From Pseudomonas sp. Marseille-Q3773 (lineage in GTDB: Bacteria; Pseudomonadota; Gammaproteobacteria; Pseudomonadales; Pseudomonadaceae), in NCBI RefSeq assembly GCF_916618955.1, contig NZ_OU745390.1:4092001-4156000 (forward strand): DNA of 64,000 nucleotides, written 5' to 3'. Positions 47,482 to 56,755 of this stretch are shown here, one piece after another (within the stretch, counting starts at the first letter, position 1; each line of letters begins with the position of its first letter). The notes under the pieces were generated by a model. The model was not told the origin of the DNA. It did no database searches and worked only from the letters and a program-made list of their open reading frames with translations. The translations under genes were made by a program, and so were the position numbers.

Positions 47482-48996
47482 TCAGCCCAGGAACAGCTTG
47501 TAGGCCGGGTTATCAGTCTCGTCCCAGTACGGGTAGCCGATCTTGGCCAGGGCCGCCGGCACCAGGTGGCGCTCGTCCTCCGGCACCTGCAACCCTGCCA
47601 CCACGCGCCCGTCAGCCGCGCCATGGTTGCGGTAGTGGAACATCGAGATGTTCCAGCGCCCGCCCAGCTTGTTGAGGAAGTTGAACAGCGCCCCCGGTCG
47701 CTCGGGGAACTCGAAGCGCAGGACCATCTCGTCGCTGGCACCCGCCGAATGCCCGCCGACCATGTGGCGAATATGCAGCTTGGCCAGTTCGTTGTCGGTC
47801 AGGTCGGTCACCGGGAAGCCCTGCTCGGTCAGCTGCTGTACCAATGCCGCGCGCGGGTCGTTTTCCGGGTGGGTCTGCACGCCAACGAAGATGTGCGCTT
47901 CGTCAGAGGTATGCTTGCGGTAGTTGAACTCAGTGATCTGGCGCTTGCCGATGGCCTCGCAGAAGGCCTTGAAGCTGCCTGGGCGCTCCGGGATGGTGAC
48001 GGCAATGATCGCTTCGCGCTTTTCACCCAGCTCGGCACGTTCGGCCACATGACGCAGGCGGTCGAAGTTGACGTTGGCGCCCGAATCGATGGCTACCAGG
48101 GTCTGGCCGGTGACGCCGTACAGCTCGACGTACTTCTTGATGCCAGCCACGCCCAGGGCACCGGCAGGTTCGGTGATCGAGCGGGTATCGTCATAGATAT
48201 CCTTGATTGCGGCACAGATCTCGTCGGTGCTGACCGTCACCACCTCATCCACATGGTGTCGGCAGATATCGAAGGTGTGCTGGCCGATCTGCGCCACCGC
48301 CACGCCGTCGGCAAACAGCCCGACCTGCGGCAGCACCACGCGCTCGCCAGCCGCCATGGCCGCCTGCAGGCAGTTGGAATCGTCCGGCTCGACACCGATC
48401 ACCTTGATTTCCGGGCGCAGGTACTTCACATAGGCGGCAATACCGGCGATCAGGCCGCCACCGCCCACAGGCACGAAGATCGCATCCAGCTGGCCAGGGT
48501 GCTGGCGCAGGATCTCCATGGCCACGGTGCCCTGCCCGGCAATGGTGTGCGGGTCATCGTAGGGGTGGATATAGACGAAGCCCTTTTCATCCACCAGCTT
48601 CAGCGAATAGGCCAGCGCCTCGGGGAAGGAGTCGCCATGCAGCACCACCTTGCCACCGCGCGAGCGCACGCCTTCGATCTTGATCTCCGGGGTGGTCTTG
48701 GGCATCACGATGGTAGCCTTGATGCCCATTTCACGCGCAGCCAGGGCCAGGCCCTGGGCGTGGTTGCCGGCCGAGGCGGTGACCACGCCACGGGCCAGTT
48801 CTTCCGCGGTCAGCTGGGCCAGCTTGTTGTAGGCCCCGCGGATCTTGAACGAGAACACCGGCTGCAGGTCTTCGCGCTTGAGCAGGATCTGGTTGCCCAG
48901 GCGCTTGCTCAGCTGCCCGGCGCTCTGCAGCGGGGTTTCGACCGCAACGTCGTAGACGCGCGAGGTGAGGATCTTCTTGACGTACTGTTCGAGCAT
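47482..48996 (-). CDS. ilvA: biosynthetic threonine ammonia-lyase (threonine deaminase)
   Basis: IlvA converts threonine to 2-oxobutyrate, the first committed step of isoleucine synthesis, and is inhibited by isoleucine. The 504-residue product is the long biosynthetic form. The PLP lysine is in [11 protein letters not shown], the cofactor loop is [10 protein letters not shown], and two ACT-like regulatory repeats lie after about residue 325. It is divergent from rpiA. Confidence 0.95.
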   Translation of the reverse strand: MLEQYVKKILTSRVYDVAVETPLQSAGQLSKRLGNQILLKREDLQPVFSFKIRGAYNKLAQLTAEELARGVVTASAGNHAQGLALAAREMGIKATIVMPKTTPEIKIEGVRSRGGKVVLHGDSFPEALAYSLKLVDEKGFVYIHPYDDPHTIAGQGTVAMEILRQHPGQLDAIFVPVGGGGLIAGIAAYVKYLRPEIKVIGVEPDDSNCLQAAMAAGERVVLPQVGLFADGVAVAQIGQHTFDICRHHVDEVVTVSTDEICAAIKDIYDDTRSITEPAGALGVAGIKKYVELYGVTGQTLVAIDSGANVNFDRLRHVAERAELGEKREAIIAVTIPERPGSFKAFCEAIGKRQITEFNYRKHTSDEAHIFVGVQTHPENDPRAALVQQLTEQGFPVTDLTDNELAKLHIRHMVGGHSAGASDEMVLRFEFPERPGALFNFLNKLGGRWNISMFHYRNHGAADGRVVAGLQVPEDERHLVPAALAKIGYPYWDETDNPAYKLFLG

Positions 48997-49084
48997 CGGG
49001 AAAGCATCACTGGGCCGCGGGACAAGGGCTTGGAGTCTACCCCAGCGCTACGTCGGGCGACCACAGCAAAGCCGTGCGAGCCGT

Positions 49085-49090
49085 TATACT
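49085..49090 (+). promoter_or_regulatory. candidate -10 box for rpiA
   Basis: TATACT lies 40 bases before the rpiA start codon. No good -35 is seen 17 bases upstream. Confidence 0.3.
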
Positions 49091-49130
49091 AGGCTCCTTT
49101 CAAAACCGCCCTGCCCCTCTCGGAGCCCGC

Positions 49131-49805
49131 ATGACCCAGGACCAACTCAAACAGGCCGTCGCCCAGGCCGCTGTCGACTTCATTCTGCCCAAGCTGGATG
49201 AAAAGAGCGTTGTCGGCGTCGGTACCGGTTCGACCGCCAACTTCTTCATCGACGCCCTGGCTCAGCACAAGACCGCCTTCGACGGTGCGGTCGCCAGCTC
49301 CGAAGCCACCGCCCAGCGTCTGAGGGGCCATGGTATCCCGGTCTACGAACTCAACAGCGTCAGCGAACTGGAGTTCTACGTGGACGGTGCCGACGAGAGC
49401 GACGCGCACCTGAACCTGATCAAGGGCGGTGGTGCCGCCCTGACCCGCGAGAAGATCGTTGCCGCAGTGGCCAAGACCTTCATCTGTATCGCCGATGCCA
49501 GCAAGCTGGTACCCGTGCTGGGCGCGTTCCCGCTGCCGGTCGAAGTGATACCGATGGCCCGCAGCCACGTGGCGCGCCAGTTGGTCAAGCTGGGCGGCGA
49601 CCCGGTGTACCGCGAGGGTGTGGTCACCGACAACGGCAACGTGATCCTCGATGTGCACAACCTGCAGATCACCAACCCGGTGGAGCTGGAAGCGCAGATC
49701 AATGCCATCGTTGGCGTGGTAACCAACGGCCTGTTCGCGGCGCGGCCGGCGGATTTGCTGCTGCTGGGCACCTCTGAAGGCGTGAAAAGCCTCAAGGCCG
49801 AATAA
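49131..49805 (+). CDS. rpiA: ribose-5-phosphate isomerase A
   Basis: RpiA interconverts ribulose-5-phosphate and ribose-5-phosphate in the pentose phosphate pathway. The 224-residue product has the [11 protein letters not shown] phosphate loop, [24 protein letters not shown] with the catalytic acidic and Lys residues (written as a range, about 80-103), and a normal C-terminus. The start at 49131 follows the conserved family length. Confidence 0.96.
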   Translation: MTQDQLKQAVAQAAVDFILPKLDEKSVVGVGTGSTANFFIDALAQHKTAFDGAVASSEATAQRLRGHGIPVYELNSVSELEFYVDGADESDAHLNLIKGGGAALTREKIVAAVAKTFICIADASKLVPVLGAFPLPVEVIPMARSHVARQLVKLGGDPVYREGVVTDNGNVILDVHNLQITNPVELEAQINAIVGVVTNGLFAARPADLLLLGTSEGVKSLKAE

Positions 49806-49812
49806 CCTGCGG

Positions 49813-49829
49813 CGAGGGCTTCGCCCTCG
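49813..49829 (+). terminator. hairpin terminator of rpiA
   Basis: A 7-bp stem CGAGGGC / GCCCTCG with a TTC loop, 7 bases past the stop, followed by a short T-run (TTTC). Confidence 0.55.
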
Positions 49830-49913
49830 TTTCGCGACACAAGCCGCACCTACAGGGGTACGCGATTTCCTGCAGAAGCGGCCTTGTGTCGCGATGGGCT
49901 GCCAAGCAGCCCC
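49827..49913. repeat. second-type intergenic repeat pair
   Basis: Contains TTTCGCGACACAAGCCGC and, inverted, AAGCGGCCTTGTGTCGCGAT, then GGGCTGC-CAA-GCAGCCC. It shares parts with repeats at 847-914 and 63470-63520. Confidence 0.5.
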
Positions 49914-49919
49914 ACCTGC

Positions 49920-50822
49920 TCACTCCGCTGGCTGTTTGAACACATAGAACAGGTTTGGCTCACTGACCAGGTAGATGGTCCCCGCTTCATCCATAGCAAT
50001 CCCCTCCGCCTGCGGCACCGTCGCCTGCAACCCCTGGAAACCCTTGCGCAACGACAGGGTGCTCAGCGGCCGGCCCTCCACATCCAGCTCCAGCACCAGC
50101 CGCGACTCGTCAGACAGCGCCAGCAGATGCCCGCTGCGCTCATCGAACTGCAAACTCGACAGGTCGCGCACGAACAGCCGTGAATCGCGCTTGCTGTCCT
50201 GTACCACGTGTACCGCATAAGGCTGCTCGGGTTTGTCATGCGGAAAACCATGCACTTCGTAGATCTGCATCGGATCGCGCTCCTTGGCCACGAACAGGCG
50301 CTTGCCGGCCGAATCGTAGGCCAGCCCCTCGAAGCCCTTGTTGCCGTTCAGGCCAATGCCCAAGGTCAGCTGCTCGGCATCGCCGGCATCGAGGAACGTC
50401 GTGTCATCGTCAAGGCGCACGCGAACCAGCCGCTGCTGGCGCTCGTCGGTGATGACATAGCTGTTCGGCCCGACATACTCGACGGCTTCCGGGTCGCCGA
50501 AGCCGGTCAGCGGTATCCGACGCAGGATACGACCGTCCAGCGACAGCTCGATCAGTTCGGAACGGGCGTTGGTGACTGTGAACAGGGTCTTGCGATCGGG
50601 GTCGTAAGTCAGCGCCGACAGGTCATCATCCAGCCCTTCGACCGGCTGCGCCTCGACCACCACCCGGTAGCGGTCCAGGCCGATGCCCTGCCCCGCAGGC
50701 TGCCACCAAGCCTTGAGGTTGAACCAGCCACGTTCGAACAGGCGGAACTCCTGCCCGGCCCAACCGAGCAGAAGCAGGCCGGCAACGGCCACGACAAGAG
50801 AGGGGCGAATAAAACGGCGCAT
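49920..50822 (-). CDS. SdiA-regulated domain protein, copy 1
   Basis: The 300-residue protein has one N-terminal membrane anchor (LVVAVAGLLLLGWAG) and a beta-propeller-like domain of the SdiA-regulated family (LTYDPDRKTLFTVTN, GNKGFEGLAYDSAGKRLFVAKE, PQAEGIAMDEAGTIYLVSEPNLFY). It is probably periplasmic and membrane-tethered. The ligand is unknown. A close paralogue lies 90 bp upstream on the same strand, so this is a tandem duplication. Confidence 0.82.
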   Translation of the reverse strand: MRRFIRPSLVVAVAGLLLLGWAGQEFRLFERGWFNLKAWWQPAGQGIGLDRYRVVVEAQPVEGLDDDLSALTYDPDRKTLFTVTNARSELIELSLDGRILRRIPLTGFGDPEAVEYVGPNSYVITDERQQRLVRVRLDDDTTFLDAGDAEQLTLGIGLNGNKGFEGLAYDSAGKRLFVAKERDPMQIYEVHGFPHDKPEQPYAVHVVQDSKRDSRLFVRDLSSLQFDERSGHLLALSDESRLVLELDVEGRPLSTLSLRKGFQGLQATVPQAEGIAMDEAGTIYLVSEPNLFYVFKQPAE

Positions 50823-50912
50823 GCGTACAGACTCGACATAGGGGTGGCGAATCTAACCATGAACAACTGAAACAAAGCTTAATGCCAGCATCCGAAAAGT
50901 CGGATGTTCGAG

Positions 50913-51833
50913 CTAGTTCTTTCTGAAGCGATAGAACAGGGCCGGCTCGCTGACCATGTACAGGTTGCCCTTGTCGTCCATGGCCACCCCTTCGGCGCGC
51001 GGTATGGTGTCTTGCAGGCCATTGAAACCGCCCAGCAAGGTCATGAAGCTGACCTGCTGGCCCTGCTCGTCCAGCTCCAGCAGCATGTTCGAATCAGCCG
51101 ACAGCACCAGCAGATGGCCAGTACGCGGGTCGACACTCAGCGCCGACAGGTTGCGCAGGTCCAGTTCATCGCTGGGCAACACTTGCTTGTCACCCGTGAG
51201 CGGGCCACGGCCATCGGTATTCCAGGTGTACAGCTTGGGCGGGCGCTCCTCGCCGATGACCAGACGTTGGCGCAGCGGGTCCCAGGCAACCGCTTCGAAG
51301 CCCTTGTTGCTTTTCACCGACTGGCCCAGGTCGTGGCTCTGAAAGTCATCGTGGTTCAGGGCGGTGGTCTGGGCATCCACCTTGACCACGGTCAGGTCGT
51401 GCAGGCGCTCGTCGGTGATGGCCAGGTAACCATCCTCCAGCGCCGCGACACCTTCCGGGTTGTTCCAGCCGTTGAGCGGGATCTTGCGCAGGACCTCGCC
51501 ATCCAGGTTCAGCTCGACCAGGAACGGGTTCTTGCCCATCACGGCAAACAGGGTGCGGGTACGCGGGTTGAAGGCCACATCGGAGGCTTCGTCATCGTCC
51601 ATCCCCGGCAGCGGCTTGGCATCGATGTCGACGTGGTAATCCGGCAACCACACGCTTTCGCTGCGCTCGGCGGTGCTTTCAAAGCTTTCCTTGACCCACA
51701 GCGCGCCGCGGTCATCCCAGTGCATGGCCACAGCCACGCCATAGCCGATCAACGCCGCCACGGCCAGGCCGAAGGGCCAGCGCAGGAAGAAACGACGCTT
51801 GGGGGTTGCCGGGGCGCTGGAGGGAGATGGCAT
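50913..51833 (-). CDS. SdiA-regulated domain protein, copy 2
   Basis: This 306-residue paralogue of the previous protein shares the ending PRAEGVAMDDKGNLYMVSEPALFY (written as a region) and the GFEAVAWDPLRQRLVIGEE block. An N-terminal Arg-rich stretch precedes one membrane helix (FGLAVAALIGYGVAVAM). The start at 51833 (MPSPSSAPATP) is chosen because the longer frame to 51941 runs into a REP element. The function is unknown. Confidence 0.82.
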   Translation of the reverse strand: MPSPSSAPATPKRRFFLRWPFGLAVAALIGYGVAVAMHWDDRGALWVKESFESTAERSESVWLPDYHVDIDAKPLPGMDDDEASDVAFNPRTRTLFAVMGKNPFLVELNLDGEVLRKIPLNGWNNPEGVAALEDGYLAITDERLHDLTVVKVDAQTTALNHDDFQSHDLGQSVKSNKGFEAVAWDPLRQRLVIGEERPPKLYTWNTDGRGPLTGDKQVLPSDELDLRNLSALSVDPRTGHLLVLSADSNMLLELDEQGQQVSFMTLLGGFNGLQDTIPRAEGVAMDDKGNLYMVSEPALFYRFRKN

Positions 51834-51904
51834 GCGAGGTTCCTGGTGAAATGGCGTAGATCCGCGCATTATCCGCATTGGGTGTGAAAAATCGGTAAAC
51901 AGGT

Positions 51905-51999
51905 CTGGCCTCTTCGCGGGTGAACCCGCTCCCACAGGCATAGCGCCGCCCTTGAGGGTTGCGCAGTACCTGTGGGAGCGGGTTTACCCGCGAAGAAGG
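51905..51999. repeat. paired REP element 6 (inverted)
   Basis: Left copy 51905-51938 and inverted right copy 51968-51999, upstream of the SdiA-domain gene and just past the FAH-family stop. Confidence 0.9.
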
Positions 52000-52014
52000 C
52001 GATACGGTTCCGGC

Positions 52015-52680
52015 TCAAAGCACCCGGCTTTCGAAGCGGCTCACACCTGGCAGCTCCAGTACCAGTTCGTCACCGACCTTGAACGGCCCCACGCCCGCCG
52101 GGGTACCGGTAAGGATCACATCCCCCGCCTGTAGCGAGAAATGCGCCGATATGTGCTGGATCATCGGCACGATCGGGTTGAGCATCATCTTGCTGTTGCC
52201 GTCCTGGCGTACTTCGCCATTGACGGTCAAGCGCAGCGGAATGTCGGTCAGGTCTTCGAAGCTGGCAGCCGACACGAACGGCGGCAGCACACAGGCGCCG
52301 TCGAAGCATTTGGCCAGCTCCCAGGGCAGGCCCTTTTCCTTCAGCTTGGCCTGCACGTCACGCAGGGTCAGGTCCAGCGCTGGGGCGTAGCCCGATATGG
52401 CGTCCAGCACCTCTTCTTCGGTCGGGTGGGTCGACAGCGGCTTGCCCAGCAGCACTGCGATTTCAGCCTCATAATGCACCGAACCCCGCTCGGCCGGGAT
52501 CTTGAAGCCACCTTCGGCCGGCACCACGCAGCTGCCCGGCTTGATGAACAACAGCGGTTCGGTGGGGATGGGGTTGTCCAGTTCCTTGGCATGCTCGGCA
52601 TAGTTACGGCCGATGCACACCACCTTGCCCAGCGGGAAGTGAATGCGCGTGCCGTCTACGTACTGGTGCTGGTAACTCAT
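52015..52680 (-). CDS. fumarylacetoacetate hydrolase (FAH) family protein
   Basis: The 221-residue single-domain FAH protein (YcgM-like) has GRNYAEHAKELDNP, a metal-binding acidic triad around SVHYEAEIAVLLG, and the C-terminal GDVILTGTPAGVGP. Relatives are acylpyruvate hydrolases or oxaloacetate decarboxylases, and the substrate here is not known. It lies 25 bp downstream of the FAD dehydrogenase gene, so the two are probably one transcript. Confidence 0.87.
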   Translation of the reverse strand: MSYQHQYVDGTRIHFPLGKVVCIGRNYAEHAKELDNPIPTEPLLFIKPGSCVVPAEGGFKIPAERGSVHYEAEIAVLLGKPLSTHPTEEEVLDAISGYAPALDLTLRDVQAKLKEKGLPWELAKCFDGACVLPPFVSAASFEDLTDIPLRLTVNGEVRQDGNSKMMLNPIVPMIQHISAHFSLQAGDVILTGTPAGVGPFKVGDELVLELPGVSRFESRVL

Positions 52681-52705
52681 GGCCGACTCCTCTGGATACT
52701 GCTTT

Positions 52706-54103
52706 TTATTCGGGTGCGAAGATCTTACCCGGATTCATGATGCCGTTAGGGTCGAACACGGCCTTTATTGCTTTCATGCAGGTGATTTCCTCGGCTGAGC
52801 GGCTGTAGCCCAGGTAGTCGCGCTTGGTCATGCCCACACCATGCTCGGCGGAGATCGAGCCGTTGTAGCGTTCGACGATCTCGAACACCCACTTGTTGAC
52901 CTTGGCGCACGAGGCGAAGAAATCGTCCTTGCTCATGTCCTCGGGCTTGAGGATGTTCAGGTGCAAGTTGCCGTCGCCGATGTGGCCGTACCACACCACT
53001 TCGTAATCCGGGTAATGTTCGGTGACGATAGCGTCGATATCACGCAGGAAAGCCGGAACCTTCGCGACAGTTACCGAAATGTCGTTCTTGTATGGCGTCC
53101 AGTGCGAGATGGTTTCCGACAGGTATTCGCGCAGCTTCCACAGGTTTTTCAGCTGGGTCTCGCTCTGGCTCATCACGCCGTCCAGCACCCAGCCTTGCTC
53201 GACGCAGTGCTCGAAGGTGGCCAAGGCTTCGTTGGCCACCTCTTCGGTGCTGGCCTCGAACTCCAGCAGTGCATAGAACGGGCAAGAAGTCTCGAACGGT
53301 GCCGGCACGTCGCCGCGCGCCAGGATCCTGGCCAGGCCCTTGTCGGAGAAGAACTCGAAGGCGGTCAGGTCCAGCTTGCCCTGAAAGGCATGCAGCACCG
53401 GCATGATCGAGTCGAAGTCCGGGGTACCCAGAACCATGGCGGTAAGGTTGCGCGGTGCCCGGTCCAGGCGCATGGTGGCTTCGACCACGAAGCCCAGGGT
53501 GCCTTCGGCGCCGATGAACAGCTGGCGCAGGTCGTAGCCAGTGGCGTTCTTGACCAAGCCCTTGTTCAGCTCAAGCAATTCGCCCTTGCCGGTGACCACC
53601 TTCAGCCCGGCCACCCAGTTGCGGGTCATGCCGTAGCGAATCACCTTGATTCCGCCAGCATTGGTGCCGATATTGCCGCCAATCTGGCTCGAACCACTGG
53701 AAGCGAAGTCCACCGGGTAATACAGGCCCTGTTCTTCGGCGAAGCTTTGCAACTGCCGGGTGATCACCCCAGGCTGGCAGACCACGGTGCGGTCGAAGGC
53801 ATTGAAGCCGAGAATCTGGTTCATGTAGTCGAAGGCGACCACCACTTCGCCATTGGCCGCCACGGCCCCCGCGGAAAGTCCGGTGCGCCCGCCAGACGGT
53901 ACCAGCGCTACCTTGTGCGTATTGGCCCAGTGAACAATCGCCTGCACCTGCTCCACCGTCTTGGGAAACACGATGGCGCTGGGTGCCGGCGGGTAGTGCT
54001 TGGTCCAGTCCTTGCCATAGGCTTCGAGCGAAGCCGCGTCGGTCAGGACCTTGCCAGGGTCGACCAAGGTCATCAGTTCATCAATTACAGCGGGATGGGT
54101 CAT
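52706..54103 (-). CDS. FAD-binding D-2-hydroxyglutarate dehydrogenase
   Basis: A 465-residue FAD (PCMH-type) oxidoreductase with LVPSGGRTGLSAGAV and GGNIGTNAGGIKV flavin loops, a glycolate/lactate-oxidase C-terminal domain with the metal-binding His in HIGDGNLHLN, and SAEHGVGMTKR. Relatives oxidise D-lactate or D-2-hydroxyglutarate. Being divergent from serA favours D-2-hydroxyglutarate: SerA produces it from 2-oxoglutarate and this enzyme recycles it, as shown in other Pseudomonas. The start at 54103 (MTHPAVIDEL) is preferred; 54127 and 54142 are in frame. Confidence 0.85.
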   Translation of the reverse strand: MTHPAVIDELMTLVDPGKVLTDAASLEAYGKDWTKHYPPAPSAIVFPKTVEQVQAIVHWANTHKVALVPSGGRTGLSAGAVAANGEVVVAFDYMNQILGFNAFDRTVVCQPGVITRQLQSFAEEQGLYYPVDFASSGSSQIGGNIGTNAGGIKVIRYGMTRNWVAGLKVVTGKGELLELNKGLVKNATGYDLRQLFIGAEGTLGFVVEATMRLDRAPRNLTAMVLGTPDFDSIMPVLHAFQGKLDLTAFEFFSDKGLARILARGDVPAPFETSCPFYALLEFEASTEEVANEALATFEHCVEQGWVLDGVMSQSETQLKNLWKLREYLSETISHWTPYKNDISVTVAKVPAFLRDIDAIVTEHYPDYEVVWYGHIGDGNLHLNILKPEDMSKDDFFASCAKVNKWVFEIVERYNGSISAEHGVGMTKRDYLGYSRSAEEITCMKAIKAVFDPNGIMNPGKIFAPE

Positions 54104-54178
54104 CGCTGGAACTCTCGACTTATTCATAGTCACCCTGAGCACTCTTCACCTGTCGGGATAAGCTCAGATTGTGTCGCG

Positions 54179-54190
54179 TATGCTAGCATA
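54179..54190. promoter_or_regulatory. 12-bp perfect palindrome in the serA / dehydrogenase divergent region
   Basis: TATGCTAGCATA is its own reverse complement and reads as a -10-like TATGCT in both directions. It may serve both divergent promoters or a regulator. No clear -35 partner is seen. Confidence 0.35.
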
Positions 54191-54274
54191 GCCCTCCCGC
54201 TGTTCATGCTAAGGCAGCCCTGGCGCCTGGCATCACCCCTCGCCATTTTTTCTCCGGGATACAGGTTTACGCAG

Positions 54275-55504
54275 ATGAGCAAGACTTCTCTCGACAAGAG
54301 CAAGATCCGGTTCCTTCTTCTTGAAGGTGTGCACCAGAACGCGGTCGATACCCTCAAGGCCGCCGGCTACACCAACATCGAATACCTCACTGGTTCGCTG
54401 CCGGAAGCCGAGCTGAAGGAAAAGATCGCCGATGCCCATTTCATCGGCATCCGTTCGCGTACCCAGCTGACCGAAGAGATCTTCGACTGCGCCAAGAAGC
54501 TGGTCGCGGTTGGCTGCTTCTGCATCGGTACCAACCAGGTCGACCTGGAAGCTGCCCGCGAGCGCGGTATCGCCGTGTTCAACGCGCCGTACTCCAACAC
54601 CCGTTCGGTAGCCGAACTGGTACTGGCCGAAGCCATTCTGCTGCTGCGCGGCATCCCCGAGAAAAACGCTTCCTGCCACCGTGGCGGCTGGATCAAGAGC
54701 GCGGCCAACTCCTTCGAGATCCGCGGCAAGAAGCTGGGCATCGTCGGCTACGGCTCGATCGGCACCCAACTGTCGGTCCTGGCCGAGAGCCTGGGCATGC
54801 AGGTGTACTTCTTCGACCCGCTGACCAAGCTGCCGCTGGGCAACGCGGTACAGGTGACCAGCCTGCACGAACTGCTGGGCCTGGCCGACATCGTCTCGCT
54901 GCACGTGCCTGAGCTGCCGTCCACCCAGTGGATGATCGGCGAGAAGGAAATCCGTGCCATGAAGAAGGGCTCGATCCTGATCAACGCCGCCCGTGGCACC
55001 GTGGTCGAGCTGGACCACCTGGCCGCCGCGATCAAGGACAAGCACCTGATCGGCGCCGCCATCGACGTGTTCCCGGTCGAGCCGCGCTCCAACGACGAAG
55101 AGTTCGAAAGCCCGCTGCGTGGCCTGGACAACGTGATCCTGACTCCGCACATCGGTGGCTCCACCGCCGAAGCCCAGGCCAACATCGGCCTGGAAGTAGC
55201 CGAGAAGCTGGTCAAGTACAGCGACAACGGTACCTCGGTGTCCTCGGTCAACTTCCCTGAAGTGGCCCTGCCGGCGCACCCGGGCAAGCACCGCCTGCTG
55301 CACATCCACGAAAACATCCCGGGCGTGCTCAGCGAGATCAACAAGGTCTTCGCCGAAAACGGTATCAACATCTCGGGCCAGTTCCTGCAGACCAACGAGA
55401 AAGTCGGCTACGTGGTGATCGACGTCGACGCCGAGTACTCGGACCTGGCACAGGAGAAACTGCAACAGGTCAAGGGCACCATCCGTTCCCGCGTCCTGTT
55501 CTGA
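54275..55504 (+). CDS. serA: D-3-phosphoglycerate dehydrogenase
   Basis: SerA starts serine synthesis by oxidising 3-phosphoglycerate and also reduces 2-oxoglutarate. The 409-residue product is the E. coli-length form: NAD loop GYGSIGTQ, catalytic region INAARGTVVELD and PHIGGSTAEAQ, and a C-terminal ACT domain for serine feedback (about 335-409). The start at 54275 (MSKTSLDKSK) is chosen by family length; the frame extends far upstream over the divergent gene and is not coding there. Confidence 0.97.
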   Translation: MSKTSLDKSKIRFLLLEGVHQNAVDTLKAAGYTNIEYLTGSLPEAELKEKIADAHFIGIRSRTQLTEEIFDCAKKLVAVGCFCIGTNQVDLEAARERGIAVFNAPYSNTRSVAELVLAEAILLLRGIPEKNASCHRGGWIKSAANSFEIRGKKLGIVGYGSIGTQLSVLAESLGMQVYFFDPLTKLPLGNAVQVTSLHELLGLADIVSLHVPELPSTQWMIGEKEIRAMKKGSILINAARGTVVELDHLAAAIKDKHLIGAAIDVFPVEPRSNDEEFESPLRGLDNVILTPHIGGSTAEAQANIGLEVAEKLVKYSDNGTSVSSVNFPEVALPAHPGKHRLLHIHENIPGVLSEINKVFAENGINISGQFLQTNEKVGYVVIDVDAEYSDLAQEKLQQVKGTIRSRVLF

Positions 55505-55520
55505 TTTGCTGGCAGCATGA

Positions 55521-55552
55521 AAAAGGGAGGCCCTGGCGGCCTCCCTTTTTTT
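55521..55552. terminator. bidirectional terminator between serA and the DUF4399 gene
   Basis: Four A, then GGGAGGCC ... GGCCTCCC, then seven T. The stem is 8 bp with a short loop. It ends at the convergent DUF4399 stop. Confidence 0.85.
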
Positions 55553-56027
55553 ATTTCACTTCGACAGTGATCTTCTGCGACTCGACACTCGGCTTGAACG
55601 GCACGTGATACTGGTCACCCAGTATCAGTTGCAGGGTGTGCTTGCCGGGGGTCAGGGTGATGGTGGTTTCGGTCTGCGCCTTGCCGAAGTGCAGCACCTG
55701 TGGCCCATCCGGCAGCGCCACGCCGTTTTCCGGCATCAGGCTGGTCGGCAGCGGCATGTCGGCCACCGGCTCCTTGTCCACGTCAACCAGCAGGTGGTGA
55801 TGGCCGGAATGCGGGGTGTGATCACCGGCCGGCTTGAGTGCAATGCCCTCGATACCGAACTTGACGGTGAAGGTCTTGTCCACCGTAGCGCCGTCGGCGG
55901 GGGAAACGATGAAGACCTTGGCCTCCTTGGGCGGTTCCTGGCTCTTCAGGGCGTCTGCGGCACTGGCCAGCACCGATGCCCCCATCAGCAGACCTGCAAC
56001 GGCAGCACGCGAAAATAGGCTGTTCAT
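55551..56027 (-). CDS. DUF4399 family secreted protein
   Basis: The 158-residue protein has a signal peptide (about residues 1-23) and a beta-sandwich-like DUF4399 domain with a His-rich turn (HTPHSGHHHLLVD, about 76-88) that could bind metal. The family is found in many proteobacteria and has no known function. A CAGGAGAAG site precedes the start. It converges on serA across a strong terminator. Confidence 0.83.
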   Translation of the reverse strand: MNSLFSRAAVAGLLMGASVLASAADALKSQEPPKEAKVFIVSPADGATVDKTFTVKFGIEGIALKPAGDHTPHSGHHHLLVDVDKEPVADMPLPTSLMPENGVALPDGPQVLHFGKAQTETTITLTPGKHTLQLILGDQYHVPFKPSVESQKITVEVK

Positions 56028-56250
56028 TCACTTCTCCTGTGATTCACTTGTCGGCCCCCGCCTGCGATCCAACGGCGGCGGTGATTCACCTTAGTTGATG
56101 TGAACGCCCATATGTTCAAATCGACAGGTAGAAATATTTCAGTCACGGTTAAACATCGCCAAGGCTTCAAGGTCATAGGCTGCGCCCGACCATGGCGGGG
56201 AAAAAAGCCGTGGCGGGCGTTATTTACCTGCCAAAGAAAAAGGGGCTTTC

Positions 56251-56739
56251 ATGCGTTCGACCATAGGACTAGCGCTGGCGGTACTGATCTCGCCATTGGC
56301 TCAGGCCGAGCTGATAGACGAAATCGCCGACCGGGGCGAACTGCGCATCGCCGTACAGGCTGACAACTCGCCGTACGCCTTCAAGGAAAACGACCACCTG
56401 ACCGGCTTCGAAGTGGAGTTTGGCCAGGACCTGGCCAAGGAGCTGGACCTGCGCGCCGAATTCATCGAAGCCCCCGCAGCCGAGGTTCTGCCTGGTGTCG
56501 AGAGTGGCAAGTACGACATCGCACTGACCCCGCCGAGTGAGTCGCCCCAGGCTGACGGCCCACTCGACGTGAGCCTGCCATTTGGCGAGAAGCAGCTGGT
56601 GATCCCGTTCCAGAAGGACAACCCGGCTTTCGAAAGTGCGGTGAACAACGCCTTGCAGCGGCTCAAGGACAGTGGACGAACTGCCGAGCTTGAACAGAAG
56701 TGGTTCAAGGGTGTACCGGCAACGGCGGCTGAACAATAG
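56251..56739 (+). CDS. miniature family 3 solute-binding protein lacking lobe II
   Basis: The 162-residue secreted protein has a signal peptide (about 1-19) and the start of an amino-acid-binding protein (LRIAVQADNSPYAFKEND, then GFEVEFGQDLAKEL and GKYDIALTPPSE). It then jumps from the end of lobe I (LDVSLPFGEKQLVIPFQ) directly to the usual C-terminal segment (NPAFESAVNNALQRLKDSG, ending EQKWFKG). About 80-90 residues of lobe II are missing compared with normal 250-residue members, with the reading frame intact. It probably cannot close on a ligand in the usual way. No permease gene is nearby. Confidence 0.78.
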   Translation: MRSTIGLALAVLISPLAQAELIDEIADRGELRIAVQADNSPYAFKENDHLTGFEVEFGQDLAKELDLRAEFIEAPAAEVLPGVESGKYDIALTPPSESPQADGPLDVSLPFGEKQLVIPFQKDNPAFESAVNNALQRLKDSGRTAELEQKWFKGVPATAAEQ

Positions 56740-56755
56740 GTTTTTGTAACCTGGG

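Noticed and set aside
52841..55504. An 887-codon open frame that would fuse sequence upstream of serA to SerA
   Set aside because: Everything before 54275 is antisense to the FAD dehydrogenase gene; SerA has its normal length and start at 54275.
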